A model generated the notes under the pieces. It was not told where the DNA came from, did not search any database, and was given only the letters and a program-made list of their open reading frames with translations. 64,000 nt of DNA from NCBI GenBank assembly GCA_951640165.1, contig OX621253.1, forward strand, positions 15,394,001 to 15,458,000, given 5' to 3'. This DNA is from Pseudoips prasinana. Lineage: Eukaryota > Arthropoda > Insecta > Lepidoptera > Nolidae. The translations under genes were made by a program, and so were the position numbers. Positions 12,406 through 23,454 of this stretch are shown in pieces. Each line of letters begins with the position of its first letter. The first letter of the stretch is position 1.

Positions 12406-12498
12406 TTATTTATTTTATTATTTTACCAATTTATTATTTGAAATATTGTTGTTATTTGAAATAAAATGATTTCCTTCGTGTGTTCTCAATTATTATTG

Positions 12499-12750
12499 GC
12501 GATCACCGTAGCCTAGTTGGTAGTGCTCCTGCTTACGAAGCTGGTGGTCCTGGGTTCGAATCCCGGTAAGTGCAAATATTTGTGTGATGAGCACGAATAT
12601 TTGTTTCTGAGTCATGGATGTTTTCTATGTATATAAGTATTTATCTATCTATATGAGTATGTATATCGTCGCCTGGTACCCATAGTACAAGCTTTGCTTA
12701 GTTTGGGGCTAGGATGATCTGTGTGACATTGTCCCTAGATATTATTATTA
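12499..12750 (+). mobile_element. tRNA-derived SINE, family A, copy 1
   Basis: The pol III A box lies in TAGCCTAGTTGGTAG and the B box in GGGTTCGAATCCC. The body has ATGAGCACGAATATTTG and CATAGTACAAGCTTTGC, and it ends in (ATT)n. It is nearly identical over its full length to 14.94-15.19 kb. SINEs of this kind are transcribed by pol III and moved by LINE machinery. Confidence 0.9.
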
Positions 12751-13690
12751 TTATATTATAATCGTATGAAATTTAAAAACAGTACACAATAAAGCTTATG
12801 TACTGTTTTTAATTTAATTATTATTTATTTAAGGAAAGAGAGAAGAGTTGATAATTGTCTACGAATAAGTTTAAAAGAATTATTATAAGTTAAATTGTGT
12901 AGCATATTACAAAATTTCTCATTATTTAAGTGACAAAAATATTTGGGATTGAGTTGTTCTGATTCAACACACATAAAAACATTGTTATTAATTTTAAGTA
13001 TACTTATTTAAAAAAAACTGATTTGTCTGGCAGTGCTTCTCAGTAGTTGACAGGTCATGCACTGCACGGTAGGGGAAATAAATGACGATTCCACATAAAT
13101 ATAATTTTATTATTGAATAAATGAATTTTGATTAATTGATGGAAGAATTTCCAATTTTTATGGTGTCATAAAACAGACTGCACGAACGAAATAGATCAAA
13201 ATCGAATTACTTAAATATTATAAAATATTGTGAGGTTGACAAGTAAAACGTATGAATAAATTTCATTATTTTATTAAAGCAAGATAGACGAATATATGAT
13301 GACGAAGCGATAAACAGAATCATAAAGCAGGCAAAAAATCCCACGGAGATATTTTCAATTACAACTTGAAGGTGACAATAAGAAACCGTGACGTCATCCA
13401 AATTGACAACTTAATAGAAGAATGCGCAACCAGCCATAAAATTAGCTTACAAAATTGAATTTAAAATACTGGAACATAATAATTAAGACCAAGATGTGAA
13501 ATGTCAAATTAATAATTACATAATGTTAAATAATAGATAAATACCACTATTATTATAGTATTAATTTAATTCAACGAAGATGTGAGAGTTATAAGAAAGT
13601 TATAAATAGTTCAACAGTTTTAGGTGCCTCTGTTCAGCCTTGAAATGTTTAAAAAGTCCTAACCTTAAAGGCATAAATTTTTGATTCTTC
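12751..13690. other. AT-rich stretch with one dispersed repeat
   Basis: A block near 13,025-13,150 ('tggcagtgcttctcagtagttg ... cactgc..ggtagggg') resembles 59,175-59,280 in order and spacing, so it is a dispersed repeat of unknown class. No gene is seen. Confidence 0.5.
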
Positions 13691-13764
13691 AGAGAGTGTA
13701 TGAATCCACATTACGGTATTTGCATAATAAACAGCGCTAAATTACGTTGGAAATTGACTACCCA

Positions 13765-13965
13765 TTTTCATAACGCTTCGATTTTTAGAGTTCTGCACCA
13801 AAATCATAAAAACTGTCCTAATATACCCGTCCGTTTGTTACAGCCGTATATCTCAAGAACCGACCGCATGAATACCTTGTTGGCCGCTTGACCAATAAAA
13901 TAAATCTCAGGGTCGAACAAAAGCAAAGTGATATTAGCATTTTTCTGCTAAAAGGATTCTCAGTA
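13765..13965 (+). repeat. Degraded lepidopteran repeat
   Basis: It contains 'cccgtccgtttgttacagccgtatatctc' and 'gaaccgaccgcatg', which resemble a common lepidopteran interspersed repeat with a CCGTCCGTCCGT core. The 63-codon open frame over it is incidental. Confidence 0.4.
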
Positions 13966-14165
13966 TCAGCTCGAAGTCTCAAAGTTGGTGGTGTTTGAGT
14001 CCCGTGCCTAGGAGAGCACTTAAATCTGTCGGTTCCGTACGTGAATTCTTTCAGGTCACATTAGCTAGCTGCCCTATCGGATCATAAGAGGAAGGGAATA
14101 AAAAGTGCACTTGTGTTTGCGCACACGCTTGTGCTTATTATATCTCAGCAACCGCTGAGAAACTT
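13966..14165 (+). mobile_element. SINE family C, 5'-truncated
   Basis: It starts inside the family C body (TCTCAGTATCAGCTCGAAGTC), then GAGAGCACTTAAATCTGTCGG and GCCCTATCGGATCATAAGAG, in the order of the complete copy at 28.05-28.43 kb. The tRNA head and 3' end are absent. Confidence 0.7.
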
Positions 14166-14243
14166 GATTACAGTATACGCCACAAACAGTAGAAAAATAG
14201 TCGGATTATATTATAATGTAAAACTTATTAGCTACATACAAAA

Positions 14244-14294
14244 GACAACCTTAGATTTTTCTATGTAGGTACATAGAAAAAATCTAAGGTTGTC
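14244..14294. repeat. Near-perfect 51-bp palindrome
   Basis: Arms of 24 and 25 bases (GACAACCTTAGATTTTTC... and its complement) are separated by two bases, with a one-T length difference. It would extrude as a long hairpin. Confidence 0.9.
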
Positions 14295-14942
14295 ATCCTC
14301 ATAGAGATATCCTGACCACGTACCTACCAACAAACTACATAGTGTTAACATTTTGAACCTCAAAAAAAAATTGACAGCTTAGAACCTAATTTCACTTCTG
14401 AAACCTTTTCATTCTATGACTCAGTAGTAAAAGACATCAACAATGGCCAAAAACAAAGTTGATATCTCGCGGGATTTCATTAAAACTGACAATGACGCTT
14501 TTAACGAAGATTGCGCCACCCTTCTTACAAATGTTCAGGGCCGGCTACAATCTTGAGATTATATAATTTATGTTAAATGTATATAAAAAGAACATATATT
14601 AAAAGCTTTACGTAATTTAATTTTCAATATTAGTTATATATATTCTACTTTTTGATCACGCTTGATCACGTTTTCTTGGTTTGTTGATCTTGTTTCTTGA
14701 TCGTTGGTTTGGAAATGTATCACAAAAATTAATTGTAAAACTATTATTTCAAAGCACTAACTGTCCTTATAACTTTAGGTATGTTAAGTTGTCAATACTT
14801 AAATTAATTTATAAAACCTTTTCCGTATATGGTATTACAAAATATAAATCTAAATAAAGAAACTAGAAATAATAAAAATGAACAATAATTTGTTAAAGTG
14901 TCCCAAAAAGGAAAGAAGGAAAAGCAAAAGGACCATTTATTG

Positions 14943-15188
14943 ACGGTCACCGTAGTCTAGTTGGTAGTGCTCCTGCCTACGAAGCTGGTGGTCCTGGGTT
15001 CGAATCCCGGTAAGTGCAAATATTTATGTGATGAGCACGAATATTTGTTTCCGAGTCATGGATGTTTTCTATGTATATAAGTATTTATCTATCTATATAA
15101 GTATGTACATCGTCGCCTGGTACCCATAGTACAAGCTTTGCTTAGTTTGGGGCTAGGACGATCTGTGTGGCAATGTCCCTAGTTATAT
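14943..15188 (+). mobile_element. tRNA-derived SINE, family A, copy 2
   Basis: It shares the A box TAGTCTAGTTGGTAG, the B box GGGTTCGAATCCC and the entire body with copy 1 at 12.5 kb, differing at only a few positions. This indicates recent activity. Confidence 0.9.
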
Positions 15189-15294
15189 AGATAGATATTT
15201 TGTTTTTTTCTTCTGTTATGTAAATCAATTTGGGAGATGAATTGTTAAGAGCAGCAAATTGTATCTTTATTTACTTATTCAAATATAAAAACCG

Positions 15295-15842
15295 GCCAAG
15301 TGCGAGTCGGACTCGCCCATGAAGGGTTCCGTAGCAGCAAGTATTTCAGTTGATTAAATGAAAGTAAATTGCGTTTACGATTTATGAAGTATTAAAAAAA
15401 AACTACTTGCTAAATCTCGTCCAAACCAATTTTCGTTGTTAGTTTGCATGGTAATATACATCATATATTTTTTTTAGGTTTATCATTCTCTTATTTTTGA
15501 AGTGACATTACTATTCAGTTTAGAAAAAAATCATATTAGAAACCCCAATATCATTTTTGCCGACCTGTCCATAGATACTCCACATGTATGGGTACAATGA
15601 AAAAAAAATTTCGAGTTTCAGTTCTACGTATGGGGACCTCCCAAAATTATTGTTCTTTTTCTATTATTGTGTGAAAATCTTAATGCGGTTCACGGAATAC
15701 ATCTACTTAACAAGTTTCAACAGTACAGCTCTTATAGTTTCGGAAAAAGTGGACATGGATACGGACGGACAGACAGACAGACATGAAGCATCTGTAAGGG
15801 TTCTGTTTTTTGCCATTTGGCTACGGAATCCTAATAATAACA
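15295..15842 (+). mobile_element. Lepidopteran interspersed repeat (CCGGCCAAGTGCGAG type)
   Basis: It begins AAAACCGGCCAAGTGCGAG with the palindrome GCGAGTCGGACTCGC. It ends ACGGACAGACAGACAG, then TTTTGCCATTTGGCTACGG. I recognise both ends as a very common non-autonomous repeat of moths and butterflies. A 90-codon open frame (15584-15856) over it is not a gene. Confidence 0.75.
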
Positions 15843-15849
15843 CGCCAAT

Positions 15850-17460
15850 GCACTAATATTTATAATGACCATAAAAAAGCTTAAAAATCTAATGTAAACA
15901 ATAAAACCTCATGCATATCAGTGGGTACTATTAACTAGTTCTAAGGCCTCTGACAACGTCCCTTTCCCAATCCATTATTTTATTGTCTCTCACACTTACA
16001 TCACTAACTTATCTATTATAGAGATATAGTTATAGAGAGGGAAAAGGCCGGAAATTTTATAGTTTTGTAATTATAAGCCTGTAATAAAGACACGGACGTA
16101 AAATATGAGATTTATTCCAGACAACCTTTGGATGTATAGGAGCTCGATTAAATAATGCCGGTAATAGTGCACTGAAGTGCAATAACTATATCAAAATAAT
16201 ATTTATTATCTAAAATTACGACATTATAAATATGTTGTCTTAATCCGGCCCTGTAAATATCCATGAAAATCGTTTAACGAAGACGACGTAACTTGTTTAG
16301 CACAAACTGCAATGCAAATAAACATTTTAATGTTTTCTAAGACTCTCATAAAATAGATTAATAATAATGTAATCAGGGTTTACTTTGTTTGTGTTAACTA
16401 ATCTCTCTTCAATCGTAAAATGTTTTATCAATGCTCTTAGGCCCTCCATAGACGACCGATTTTAATCCGTATGACAAAGGGTGGCTGTAATAAAAATAAT
16501 TGTTTACTAGTTTTTATTTTATTACCTAATAAATATGCACTTCTCTTTCAGTTTGTTTTCGTATTATATTTATATCCATTTATTTATTACTTTTGTAATA
16601 CTGAAGGGATCCCTTAATTGTTTTGTTGTTTTGACAAGAAATCGTAAATACGTTGTGAAATAGCATCAAAGAACCACTTTCTTGCATTTTAGCGCTTTTG
16701 CGGTACCTATTACATAAACGGGTATACAATAGGCCCTTTAAATATATTCTTGGTGATTTTGCAGTTGGCTTCTTCGTAAGTTACTATTTCTATGTGGATC
16801 TAAACTCGTTATATCACACTCTTTCCCCTCTCTACTCTGGAGGGACATGGAAAAATATCCGATAAAACTCGTTACGGCATCCTAGATTCCCCGAGATATG
16901 CTGGGGCCTCATTAATATTCTTGCTTGTGTTGTTTGGTAAGGGGTTCGAACTAGTCTGCATAGAAATATGACATACTTGACGATTTAAATTTTAGTTTTA
17001 AAAGCATTTTTCGCAATGCAAAGCATAAATCTAATCTTTAAAATGTGTTTTCTATACGATGTGATCTTTCACATACACTGATATAATATCAGTCGGTCAC
17101 GTTTCTAGAAAAAAAAACTCGATGGATAACACGTGCAGCCTCCGGATCGGTGTCAGAAAGGGAATCACAAATTTGATCTGCCAGTGCATATCGTTCGTAC
17201 TTAACGCAGAGCGTCTACCCCGGATTAGTAGAGGGTTCTGGTTCGTGAACCGCATGATGATGAAATTTAGGCTTCTTGATTTTTAAGATTATATTTGACA
17301 CAGGCCAACTTGCACCAAAGCTAAGCTAAAATAAAGTAATTCGAATTAAATAACTTTGGGTTAATTCGTTAAATTTTTTCTCAACATTCTGTTGTGCGGT
17401 CATTGATAGTTATCTTGAATCTGTGCTCATATAAAAACCCCAACATACTTATATATAATA
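15850..17460. other. AT-rich stretch with small repeat traces
   Basis: 16,109-16,142 carries a short LINE 3'-UTR block (CCAGACAACCTTTGGATG). 17,158-17,232 ('gatctgccagtgcata ... cgcagagcgtctaccccg') resembles 46,335-46,400, so it is a dispersed repeat of unknown class. Otherwise nothing is seen. Confidence 0.5.
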
Positions 17461-17464
17461 ATAT

Positions 17465-17815
17465 CTGGGGGAACATTATTCAGACACGGCCATCTGATCC
17501 CAGACTATGCAGATCTTGTACTATGGAAACCAAAAGACTGATATAATACATATACTACTTTTCTTTTGTTAATACATACTTACATAGAAAATTACACACA
17601 TCTTTTTGCACACGTAATATTTTTCGTGTGTCAATATAATTTTCCCTATACAAAGCAAACCCCCGTACCACACTTCATGCGAGAATGGTGGATAAATGGG
17701 AGCATTTACACCCATATTTCACTTATATAGAAAATTACACTCAGACTCAGGACAAACAGACATGTTCATGCACACCAATATCTATCCTGGGTGGGAATCT
17801 ACGACCTGCAGCGTG
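17465..17815 (-). mobile_element. SINE family B interrupted by a 123-bp unit
   Basis: The right part (17741-17815) holds the B-box region and ACATGTTCATGCACAC. The left part (17465-17577) holds the 3' body. Between them is a 123-bp unit, 17598-17720, flanked by a duplicated 20-base piece of the SINE (17578-17597 and 17721-17740, one mismatch). The SINE in turn is abutted at 17816 by the LINE 3' end. Confidence 0.85.
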
Positions 17816-18182
17816 AAAGGCTAGAATAGAATAGAATAGAATAGAATACTCTTTATTGTACACACATACACGACAAATTCATAGGACACTAATAACACAA
17901 TCATGTACAATGGGCGGTCTTATCGCATCAAGCGATTTCTTCCAGACAACCTTTGGATGGATAGGAGCTGTAATTATTTTAAAAATAGTAGGTGTGCAAC
18001 AAATGAAAAAGTAGATAAGTCTAAATACATGAATAAATATAAACATATACATAAATATATACATACATATACATAAATATATATATATATATATAGATAT
18101 AATAAAACTATGTATAAATACAATACAGTGCATATTATACAACTTGAAAAAATACATAAATATTACATTAGACAATAGGTGA

Positions 18183-19082
18183 CTACAAACTTAGGTAGTG
18201 CTCTTTAACTGCTTTATTGAACGTGGTAAGAGTTTGGGCACGTCTGATAGTAACTGGCAAGGAATTCCACAATTGTACTGCTTGAACTGAGAATGACTTG
18301 CTCATAAATATTGTAGAGTGCATAGGAGTATGCAGCTTTAGGTTGTGTGATGATCTTAGGAATCTGGTATGCGTGTCACAGAGAAACTCGAAACGGTTTT
18401 TGAGGTATATAGGTGTAGCGGGATTAAACAGAGTGTTATATAATAAAGAAAGAACATGAGCATTCCGACGAAGGCGGATTGGCAACCATTTGAGCTTTGA
18501 ACGGAACAATGAAACGTGATCATATTTGCGTAGGCCAAATATGAATCTAATACAAAGGTTTTGAACACGCTCAAGTTTATCCAGTTGTTCTTCTGTCAGA
18601 TCTAGATAGCTGGCATCGGCATAGTCGAGAATAGGCAAGAGTAGTGATTGTGCAAGAGCAGTTTTAGTGGTAATAGGGAGGAAGTTGCGCAGCCGCCTGA
18701 GGGAACCTGATGACGCAAAAAGTTTACAACTTACAGCTTTCAGTTGAGGACCCCATGATAATGTATTATCAAAGATAATCCCCAAGTTCTTAACGTTATC
18801 CCTGAGGGGGATAACGGTGCCATCAAACATGATTTGGGGGAGTTGGGAGCAGTCCAATTTGGAAATCAGTCGAGAGCTGCCAAGTACTATAGCCTGTGTT
18901 TTCATCGGATTGATTTTGAGACCAAAGTTCTGACTCCACGCCCTAATCCGAGCTAAATCATCATTGATTGTCGCCATTGCACTGGGTAAGTTCGTAAGCG
19001 AAGCATGGGAATAAATCTGTAGATCGTCTGCATAAAGATGATAGGAGGAAGAAAGATTATTGGAAATTGTATTAATTTCCAA
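18183..19082 (-). pseudogene. LINE ORF2 part 2: RT palm to C-terminus
   Basis: This 299-codon frame encodes the second half of a LINE reverse transcriptase. The catalytic box YADD (residues about 17-20) is followed by the thumb region (GLKINPMKTQAIVLGS, then LGIIFDNTLSW) and the C-terminal tail ending with QLWNSLPVTIRRA. The YADD aspartates would bind metal. The frame lacks RT motifs upstream of YADD, and its apparent start lies at the rearrangement junction, so no real initiation is implied. It is separated from the endonuclease half by a palindromic junction at 19.03-19.15 kb. Without the fingers and the first catalytic aspartate it cannot act as an RT. Confidence 0.88.
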
Positions 19083-19150
19083 TAATCTTTCTTCCTCCTA
19101 TCATCTTTATGCAGACGATCTACTTGGCAGCTCTCGACTGATTTCCAATT
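19030..19150. repeat. Palindromic junction inside LINE ORF2
   Basis: The plus-strand stretch 19084-19128 is the reverse complement of about 19030-19078, separated by a few bases. It is followed directly (19122-19149) by the reverse complement of 18857-18885, a piece of the same ORF 150 bases further downstream. The inserted inverted pieces replace roughly 140 codons of RT. This is what strand switching during cDNA synthesis would make. Confidence 0.85.
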
Positions 19151-20675
19151 TACTCGATATGGAACAATTAAGGATGTGACTGATAATGAGTAGGATATCA
19201 TCAAGGATAGGAATGATCATATTACGGCTGACACTGTCGCTACCGACCGCATTGGAAGATATTGACAGGATGCCTTTCTTAACATCACAATCGGAGAATT
19301 GATTGAAAACAAATGGTGGATGATCGGCAGTTGGAAGTGATGAAAGATATCTTAACGATTGAGTTTTAGCTAATGCGTTACTCGATGATGAAGAGGAAAA
19401 GTACTGATTAAGAGAATTGATATCTAATGTATTAGGGAGAGTATCTAGAGATTTTCCAACTCCTAATGATCTAAGAAATTTCCAGATTTTCGCTGGATCT
19501 CCGTTTTCAACGGATTTATGGATATTATAGCGTTGAGCACTCCTACACATCTTACTGCAGCGTTTTCGGATTGCGAGATATTTGTCCCGAGAGTAGTCAG
19601 ATGGTCGACACTTGTATCTTGATTTCGCAGCTGTTTTGAGACTTATGAGTGCCTTGATCTCATCATTAAGCCATGGTGCTGGCAAGTGTTTTACTCGTAT
19701 AGCTCGAATAGGCGCGTGTATGTCGTACAAATCAATCAAAGTAGCTGTAAATATATTAACCTTGTCATCGACTGAGGCAGAATTCCATAACGAGCTCCAG
19801 TCAATACCCCTGGCGGCTTCTCGAAGACTCTCAAGGTTCATACCACTAAAATTGCGCTGCAGAAGAATTTTCGACTTAGCCTTTGGTGGACGGATTGCAT
19901 AGGAAACAAAGATCAGATCGTGATAAGAAAACATGTCAGCCGAGCATTGGCCATGCTTAGCGACATGATCACGAGAAGAGACGAAGATAAGGTCCAAGAG
20001 AGATGGAGTTGCATTAGGAAAGCGGTGTGTTGCATTCAATGGAAGGCAGGAAAGGTTTGTCGATTCAGAGACCGACAGGAGAGAGGAAGCACGAAAATCA
20101 TTTTTTAGGAGGCAAGTGTTGAAATCACCCATAAAAATAGTATGACTGTAAGAAGGAGTGAATTTTTCTAAAAGTGTTTCAAAAGAATTAAAGAAATTGA
20201 TGCGGAGGGACGGACAATAATATACACCCAAAAGCACTTTCGTATGATGCAGTTCGACTTCAATTAGAAGATGTTCACCTGCATTCAGTGGAGGCGGCTG
20301 CGGTGACGTATCTATTACGTTAAAGTTAATGTAGTTACGGAGATAAATGGCTACGCCACCACCACCACCTGCCACGCGATCATTTCGTATTAAATTAAAG
20401 CCTGGGAGGGAGTAAGTGACAGATGGGAGACAAGGTTTTAACCATGATTCGGATACCAGAATGGCGTGGATGTTCTTACAGTCAAAATTTGCCAGCATCT
20501 CTGGAAAATGAGCCGGAATGCTTTGGGCATTGATGTGGACCACATTGAAATTCCTAAGAGCATCGTTAAAGTGAGAATTGAGAGTATCACCAAGAGATGG
20601 GAAACTTAGGTAGCTCGAATCACTACACGCGGTTTGAAAGCTATCGGAATCACTGTCATAGTCAGATAGTGACAT
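19107..20675 (-). pseudogene. LINE ORF2 part 1: apurinic endonuclease and RT start
   Basis: This 522-codon frame encodes an exonuclease/endonuclease/phosphatase-fold endonuclease of the LINE type. Visible motifs are NVVHINAQSIPAHF (metal-binding Asn), LVSESWLKP (catalytic Glu), FMGDFNTCLL (Asp-x-Asn) and SYHDLIFVSY (the SDH motif, in variant form). Residues about 330-470 form the basic linker, followed by the first RT finger residues (NAVGSDSVSRNMI). The last residues are derived from the inverted junction and are not native. In an intact element the enzyme nicks target DNA to prime reverse transcription. A serine/aspartate-rich N-terminus precedes the domain. The start ATG at 20675 is reasonable. 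Confidence 0.88.
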
Positions 20676-21225
20676 AAATAAATATTATTGTATAATAAAT
20701 ATGTCTATAAATATACAAATTAAATATATATAATATAAATTAATATAAAACGCAAATACGCTGTAAATCTCAAATAATCAGCTATTCGCTACTTTCCACC
20801 CGCCAGTTTCTGTGTAATTAATTACTATAGGCTAAAAATAATAAAAAATAAAAACCTAGTCACAAGCAAAAAATAAAATAAAATATAAAACAAGTATCAC
20901 CGTCGTTTGCATTCGCCCCGCTTAAGAACACCATAGACAACATAAAATGGCCAAAAGACTAATTTTGCAGGGGCGTGGACACATGACTGACATTGATTAT
21001 AAAAAGGTTTGACAGACTAAATTTAAAGAAAAACATTGAACCTAAATAAAATGAGAACAGTGAAACCAAGATTACCTACAGTTATAAAAAACAATCACAA
21101 GTACATAAAAACTTATAGTTGTAGTAATATGAATGAAGGCAGAGGTTTAACAGGCATATGAAAACGCGGCGCCAATCAGCATGGGAAACGAGCAATGAAA
21201 AAACTAAAGTTTAGCAATACATCGA
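20676..21225 (-). other. LINE inter-ORF region
   Basis: AT-rich, no ORF. It lies between ORF1 and ORF2 of the minus-strand LINE and is part of that element. Confidence 0.6.
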
Positions 21226-22020
21226 TCACTTTTTAAGTGCCGTATTGCGCCGACTTCTTTGGGATGCTGCTTCAGAGATGCTTGTTCCCTTAGATCCGCC
21301 TGCCACAGGTTTTATCGGCTCAAGCGCGCTTGAACTAGGGGCCACCGTCTCCGTATTTAAATCAGCCGTCTTGATGTTAAGGACGTCCTCTGTAGTTACG
21401 ACACGATATCTCTTACCTTGGGCACCGATGACAAATACATTCCCCATTATAGTGTAAGCCTGAGTAACGCCAAACCTGGATCTCGCAGCCATAAACGCAG
21501 TGTGCCTGGTTTTTGTCAGGAACTCCGAGACAGTTACTCCCGATCCCTTCAGCGCAGTTTTCAAGGACCAAGCCTTGTCCCGGAGTGCAACCACTTCGAA
21601 TTTGCACAGAATCGGTCGAGGTCTAGATGAAGCGCCTATGCGTCCCATTCGATGGCACCGTCTGATGTCGCTCTCAGTGAAATCATCCATGCCCAGCTGT
21701 GTGCGTAGAACTTTGATGACTGTCTGTGCCACATCCTCCTGCTTGCCCTCAGCAAGACCATGGAACAGCAAGATCTTCCTGCGCCCGCGCATCTCCAGAC
21801 TATCCACAGTGCGTGCCAGGGCATCCACCTGCTTCTGCAGAAGGTTGAGGGTCTGCACAAAATTAAGTTTGTAGGAGGCAAAGTCAGAAGCCAGTGTAGT
21901 GACTGTTGGAAGACTTGTGTTTGCAGCTTTATTCAGCTCAGCTTCAACACTGGCACACTTCTTAAAAAACTCATCTCTTAAGCTTGATAGTGAATCTTGT
22001 ATTGTAACTGCCATTGCCAC
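21226..22020 (-). CDS. LINE ORF1 protein (coiled coil plus RRM-like)
   Basis: This intact 264-codon ORF encodes an L1-ORF1-like RNA-binding protein. Residues about 1-80 form a predicted coiled coil with heptad-like leucines (LNLLQKQVDALARTVDSLE). Residues about 85-165 look like an RRM-type domain: a first strand ILLFHGLAEG, the helix around VLRTQLGM, then CHRMGRIG and RPRPILCKFE. Residues about 165-210 resemble the C-terminal domain (VSEFLTKTRHTAFMAARSRFG). The tail is Ser/Lys-rich, and no CCHC zinc knuckle is present. In related elements such proteins trimerise and coat the LINE RNA. It lies 550 bases upstream of ORF2 on the same strand. The ORF is open, but the element is dead through its ORF2 lesion. 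Confidence 0.82.
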   Translation of the reverse strand: MAMAVTIQDSLSSLRDEFFKKCASVEAELNKAANTSLPTVTTLASDFASYKLNFVQTLNLLQKQVDALARTVDSLEMRGRRKILLFHGLAEGKQEDVAQTVIKVLRTQLGMDDFTESDIRRCHRMGRIGASSRPRPILCKFEVVALRDKAWSLKTALKGSGVTVSEFLTKTRHTAFMAARSRFGVTQAYTIMGNVFVIGAQGKRYRVVTTEDVLNIKTADLNTETVAPSSSALEPIKPVAGGSKGTSISEAASQRSRRNTALKK

Positions 22021-22679
22021 TGAAGATGATTGTAGTGAATTGTTGTGTTGTGATTTACACTTAACTGACAGGTGGGTTGGGTTTATTATATATTATTAAG
22101 CATAAATAATGTTAAAAATTTATAATATACTAATTAATTATTATTTTAAAGTTAATTAAAAAGAGGAGCAAAATCAATCTTGTCTACTTGTTGTTACTAC
22201 CCACCAACCAAAAAAAAGGATAGGCTAGCTTTTACCATATCGCCAACCGGCCCGTCAAATATTTTTTATATAAATACCATCTATAAAAAACCACATCTTT
22301 TTGCACACGTAATATTTTTCGTGTGTCAATATAATTTTTCCCTATACAAAGCAAACCCCCGTACCACACTTCATGCGAGAATGGTGGATAAATGGGAGCA
22401 TTTACACCCGTATTTCACGCTCCTTATTGTTAACTGTGGTATAATATGCGATGTAAAAACGATTTACTGTGTATTTAACGAGTATTTACGGACTGCAAAC
22501 CGGTTGCAGCGAAACTGAAATAAGCGACTTTACACATACCTTACCTAGGTATAACTAAACATACTTTTCTTACTTTGAATCTTAAAAAATATTGAAATGC
22601 TGTTATTTTTCGTATAGATTGGGCTTATGTTTAGATAGTAAAGATTGTAAAATTAAATATGGACTATACCTCTAATGTA

Positions 22680-22814
22680 CAGACGGCAGCATAACAAGCT
22701 ACCCCAATCTGTCAAATTTCCCCAATCGAAAGTGAACCTTACGCTATTGTGATAAAGTTGAAAATCTATAAAATAAATTCGACAGATTGCGGTAGCTAGA
22801 TGTGCTGGCCTCTG
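22680..22814. mobile_element. 135-bp MITE with TA target duplication
   Basis: Terminal inverted repeats begin CAGACG..CAGCA and extend about 40 bases on each side, flanked by TA on both sides. The same element lies at 29638-29772 and, best preserved, at 44006-44140. TA duplication and size indicate a Tc1/mariner-type MITE. Confidence 0.85.
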
Positions 22815-22899
22815 TACCAGAGAGTAAAAATCATTTCATAAAACAAAGTAGAAATTGAAACTGTTAGATTTACTGTATTGAAGAAATCTTTATAGAAGA

Positions 22900-23322
22900 A
22901 TGCTTCTCCCCGACGAGCAGTTTTTGAGCCAAACACTCTTGCGTTCACCAGGTGCACCATATCATCGAACACCACATACTCAACAATGTTGCCATACCGG
23001 AGCACTCTTTTTCAATGTGGCTAAAGCGTTCGACAACGTCTGGCGCAACGGTTTATTATATAAGCTGTATACGAGACTTCCTGTCGAATCGCACCTTAAG
23101 ATAGCGCATCAAAGGAGACTATTCCGCTCCCCGTCCAATTCAAGCAAGAGTTCCTCAAGTCTCCGTCCCTTCCCCTCTCTTGTTCTCGCTCTCCACTCGC
23201 AAGAGACTGAGTATCGCCCGATCAACTGCAGATTTCCGCCACCGCCCTCGCGCCCGTGCACCGAGCACTGCCGTGCTCTTGCAACACTACCAGTAAATAT
23301 TAAAGGACAACTTTTATTATAG
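22900..23322 (+). pseudogene. LINE reverse transcriptase fragment in the 1.4-kb repeat
   Basis: The frame includes GALFFNVAKAFDNVWRNGLL, the RT motif A region of Jockey-type LINEs (first catalytic Asp changed to Asn in the FDVAKAFD pattern). Preceding and following motifs (VHHIIEH, VPQVSVPSPLLFSL) appear in other frames, so the fragment has frameshifts. It is a dead piece carried inside the repeat. Confidence 0.75.
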
Positions 23323-23393
23323 AATAAAAGTTTATAAATTAAAGAACAACTTTTGTTGTATAATAAAAGTTGTTCTTTACTATTTACTGGTAA
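23289..23393. mobile_element. 105-bp hairpin MITE, TA-flanked
   Basis: The ends CCAGTAAATA and TATTTACTGG are inverted and flanked by TA. Inner arms with AACTTTTATTAT extend the pairing. A second copy is at about 30247-30351. Confidence 0.75.
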
Positions 23394-23454
23394 TTAAAGT
23401 ATATTGTCTTGTCAGCCAATTACAACAATATTTTTATATATAAGACCCTCATTA

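Larger units (their letters stand above)
17822..22053 (-). mobile_element. Two-ORF LINE of CR1/Jockey type
   Basis: Reading the minus strand: 5' UTR (22053-22021), ORF1 (22020-21226), a 550-base inter-ORF gap, ORF2 endonuclease/RT start (20675-19107), RT C-terminus (19082-18183), then a 3' UTR of about 330 bases. The 3' UTR ends GTACAATAAAGAG followed by an (ATTCT)n tail at 17822-17850. The 3' UTR recurs alone at 7.02, 16.11 and 33.72 kb. The clade is inferred from ORF organisation and the simple-repeat tail; Jockey superfamily is safe, the exact clade is not. Confidence 0.88.
22054..23454. repeat. 1.4-kb repeat, copy 1
   Basis: Nearly identical to 29012-30411 (I see about half a dozen substitutions and one 3-base indel). 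It contains, in order, the 124-base unit also found at 17598-17720, a TA-flanked MITE (22680-22814), a broken RT fragment (22900-23270) and a terminal hairpin element (23289-23393). No ORF in it looks functional. It may be a composite non-autonomous element or a recent segmental copy. Confidence 0.9.

Noticed and set aside
12510..12575. Possible tRNA gene (A and B boxes)
   Set aside because: The same sequence with a shared non-tRNA body recurs at 14.94 kb; it is a SINE head.
17879..18175. 98-codon minus-strand frame rich in Ile/Tyr/Phe
   Set aside because: It lies in the LINE 3' UTR and is made of TATA-type simple sequence; not a membrane protein.
21245..21874. Plus-strand frames opposite LINE ORF1
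   Set aside because: They are antisense shadows of the intact 264-codon ORF1 on the minus strand.
22180..22518. 112-codon frame present in both 1.4-kb modules
   Set aside because: Its preservation simply reflects the near identity of the two modules; it spans the 124-base unit, which occurs without the frame at 17.6 kb.
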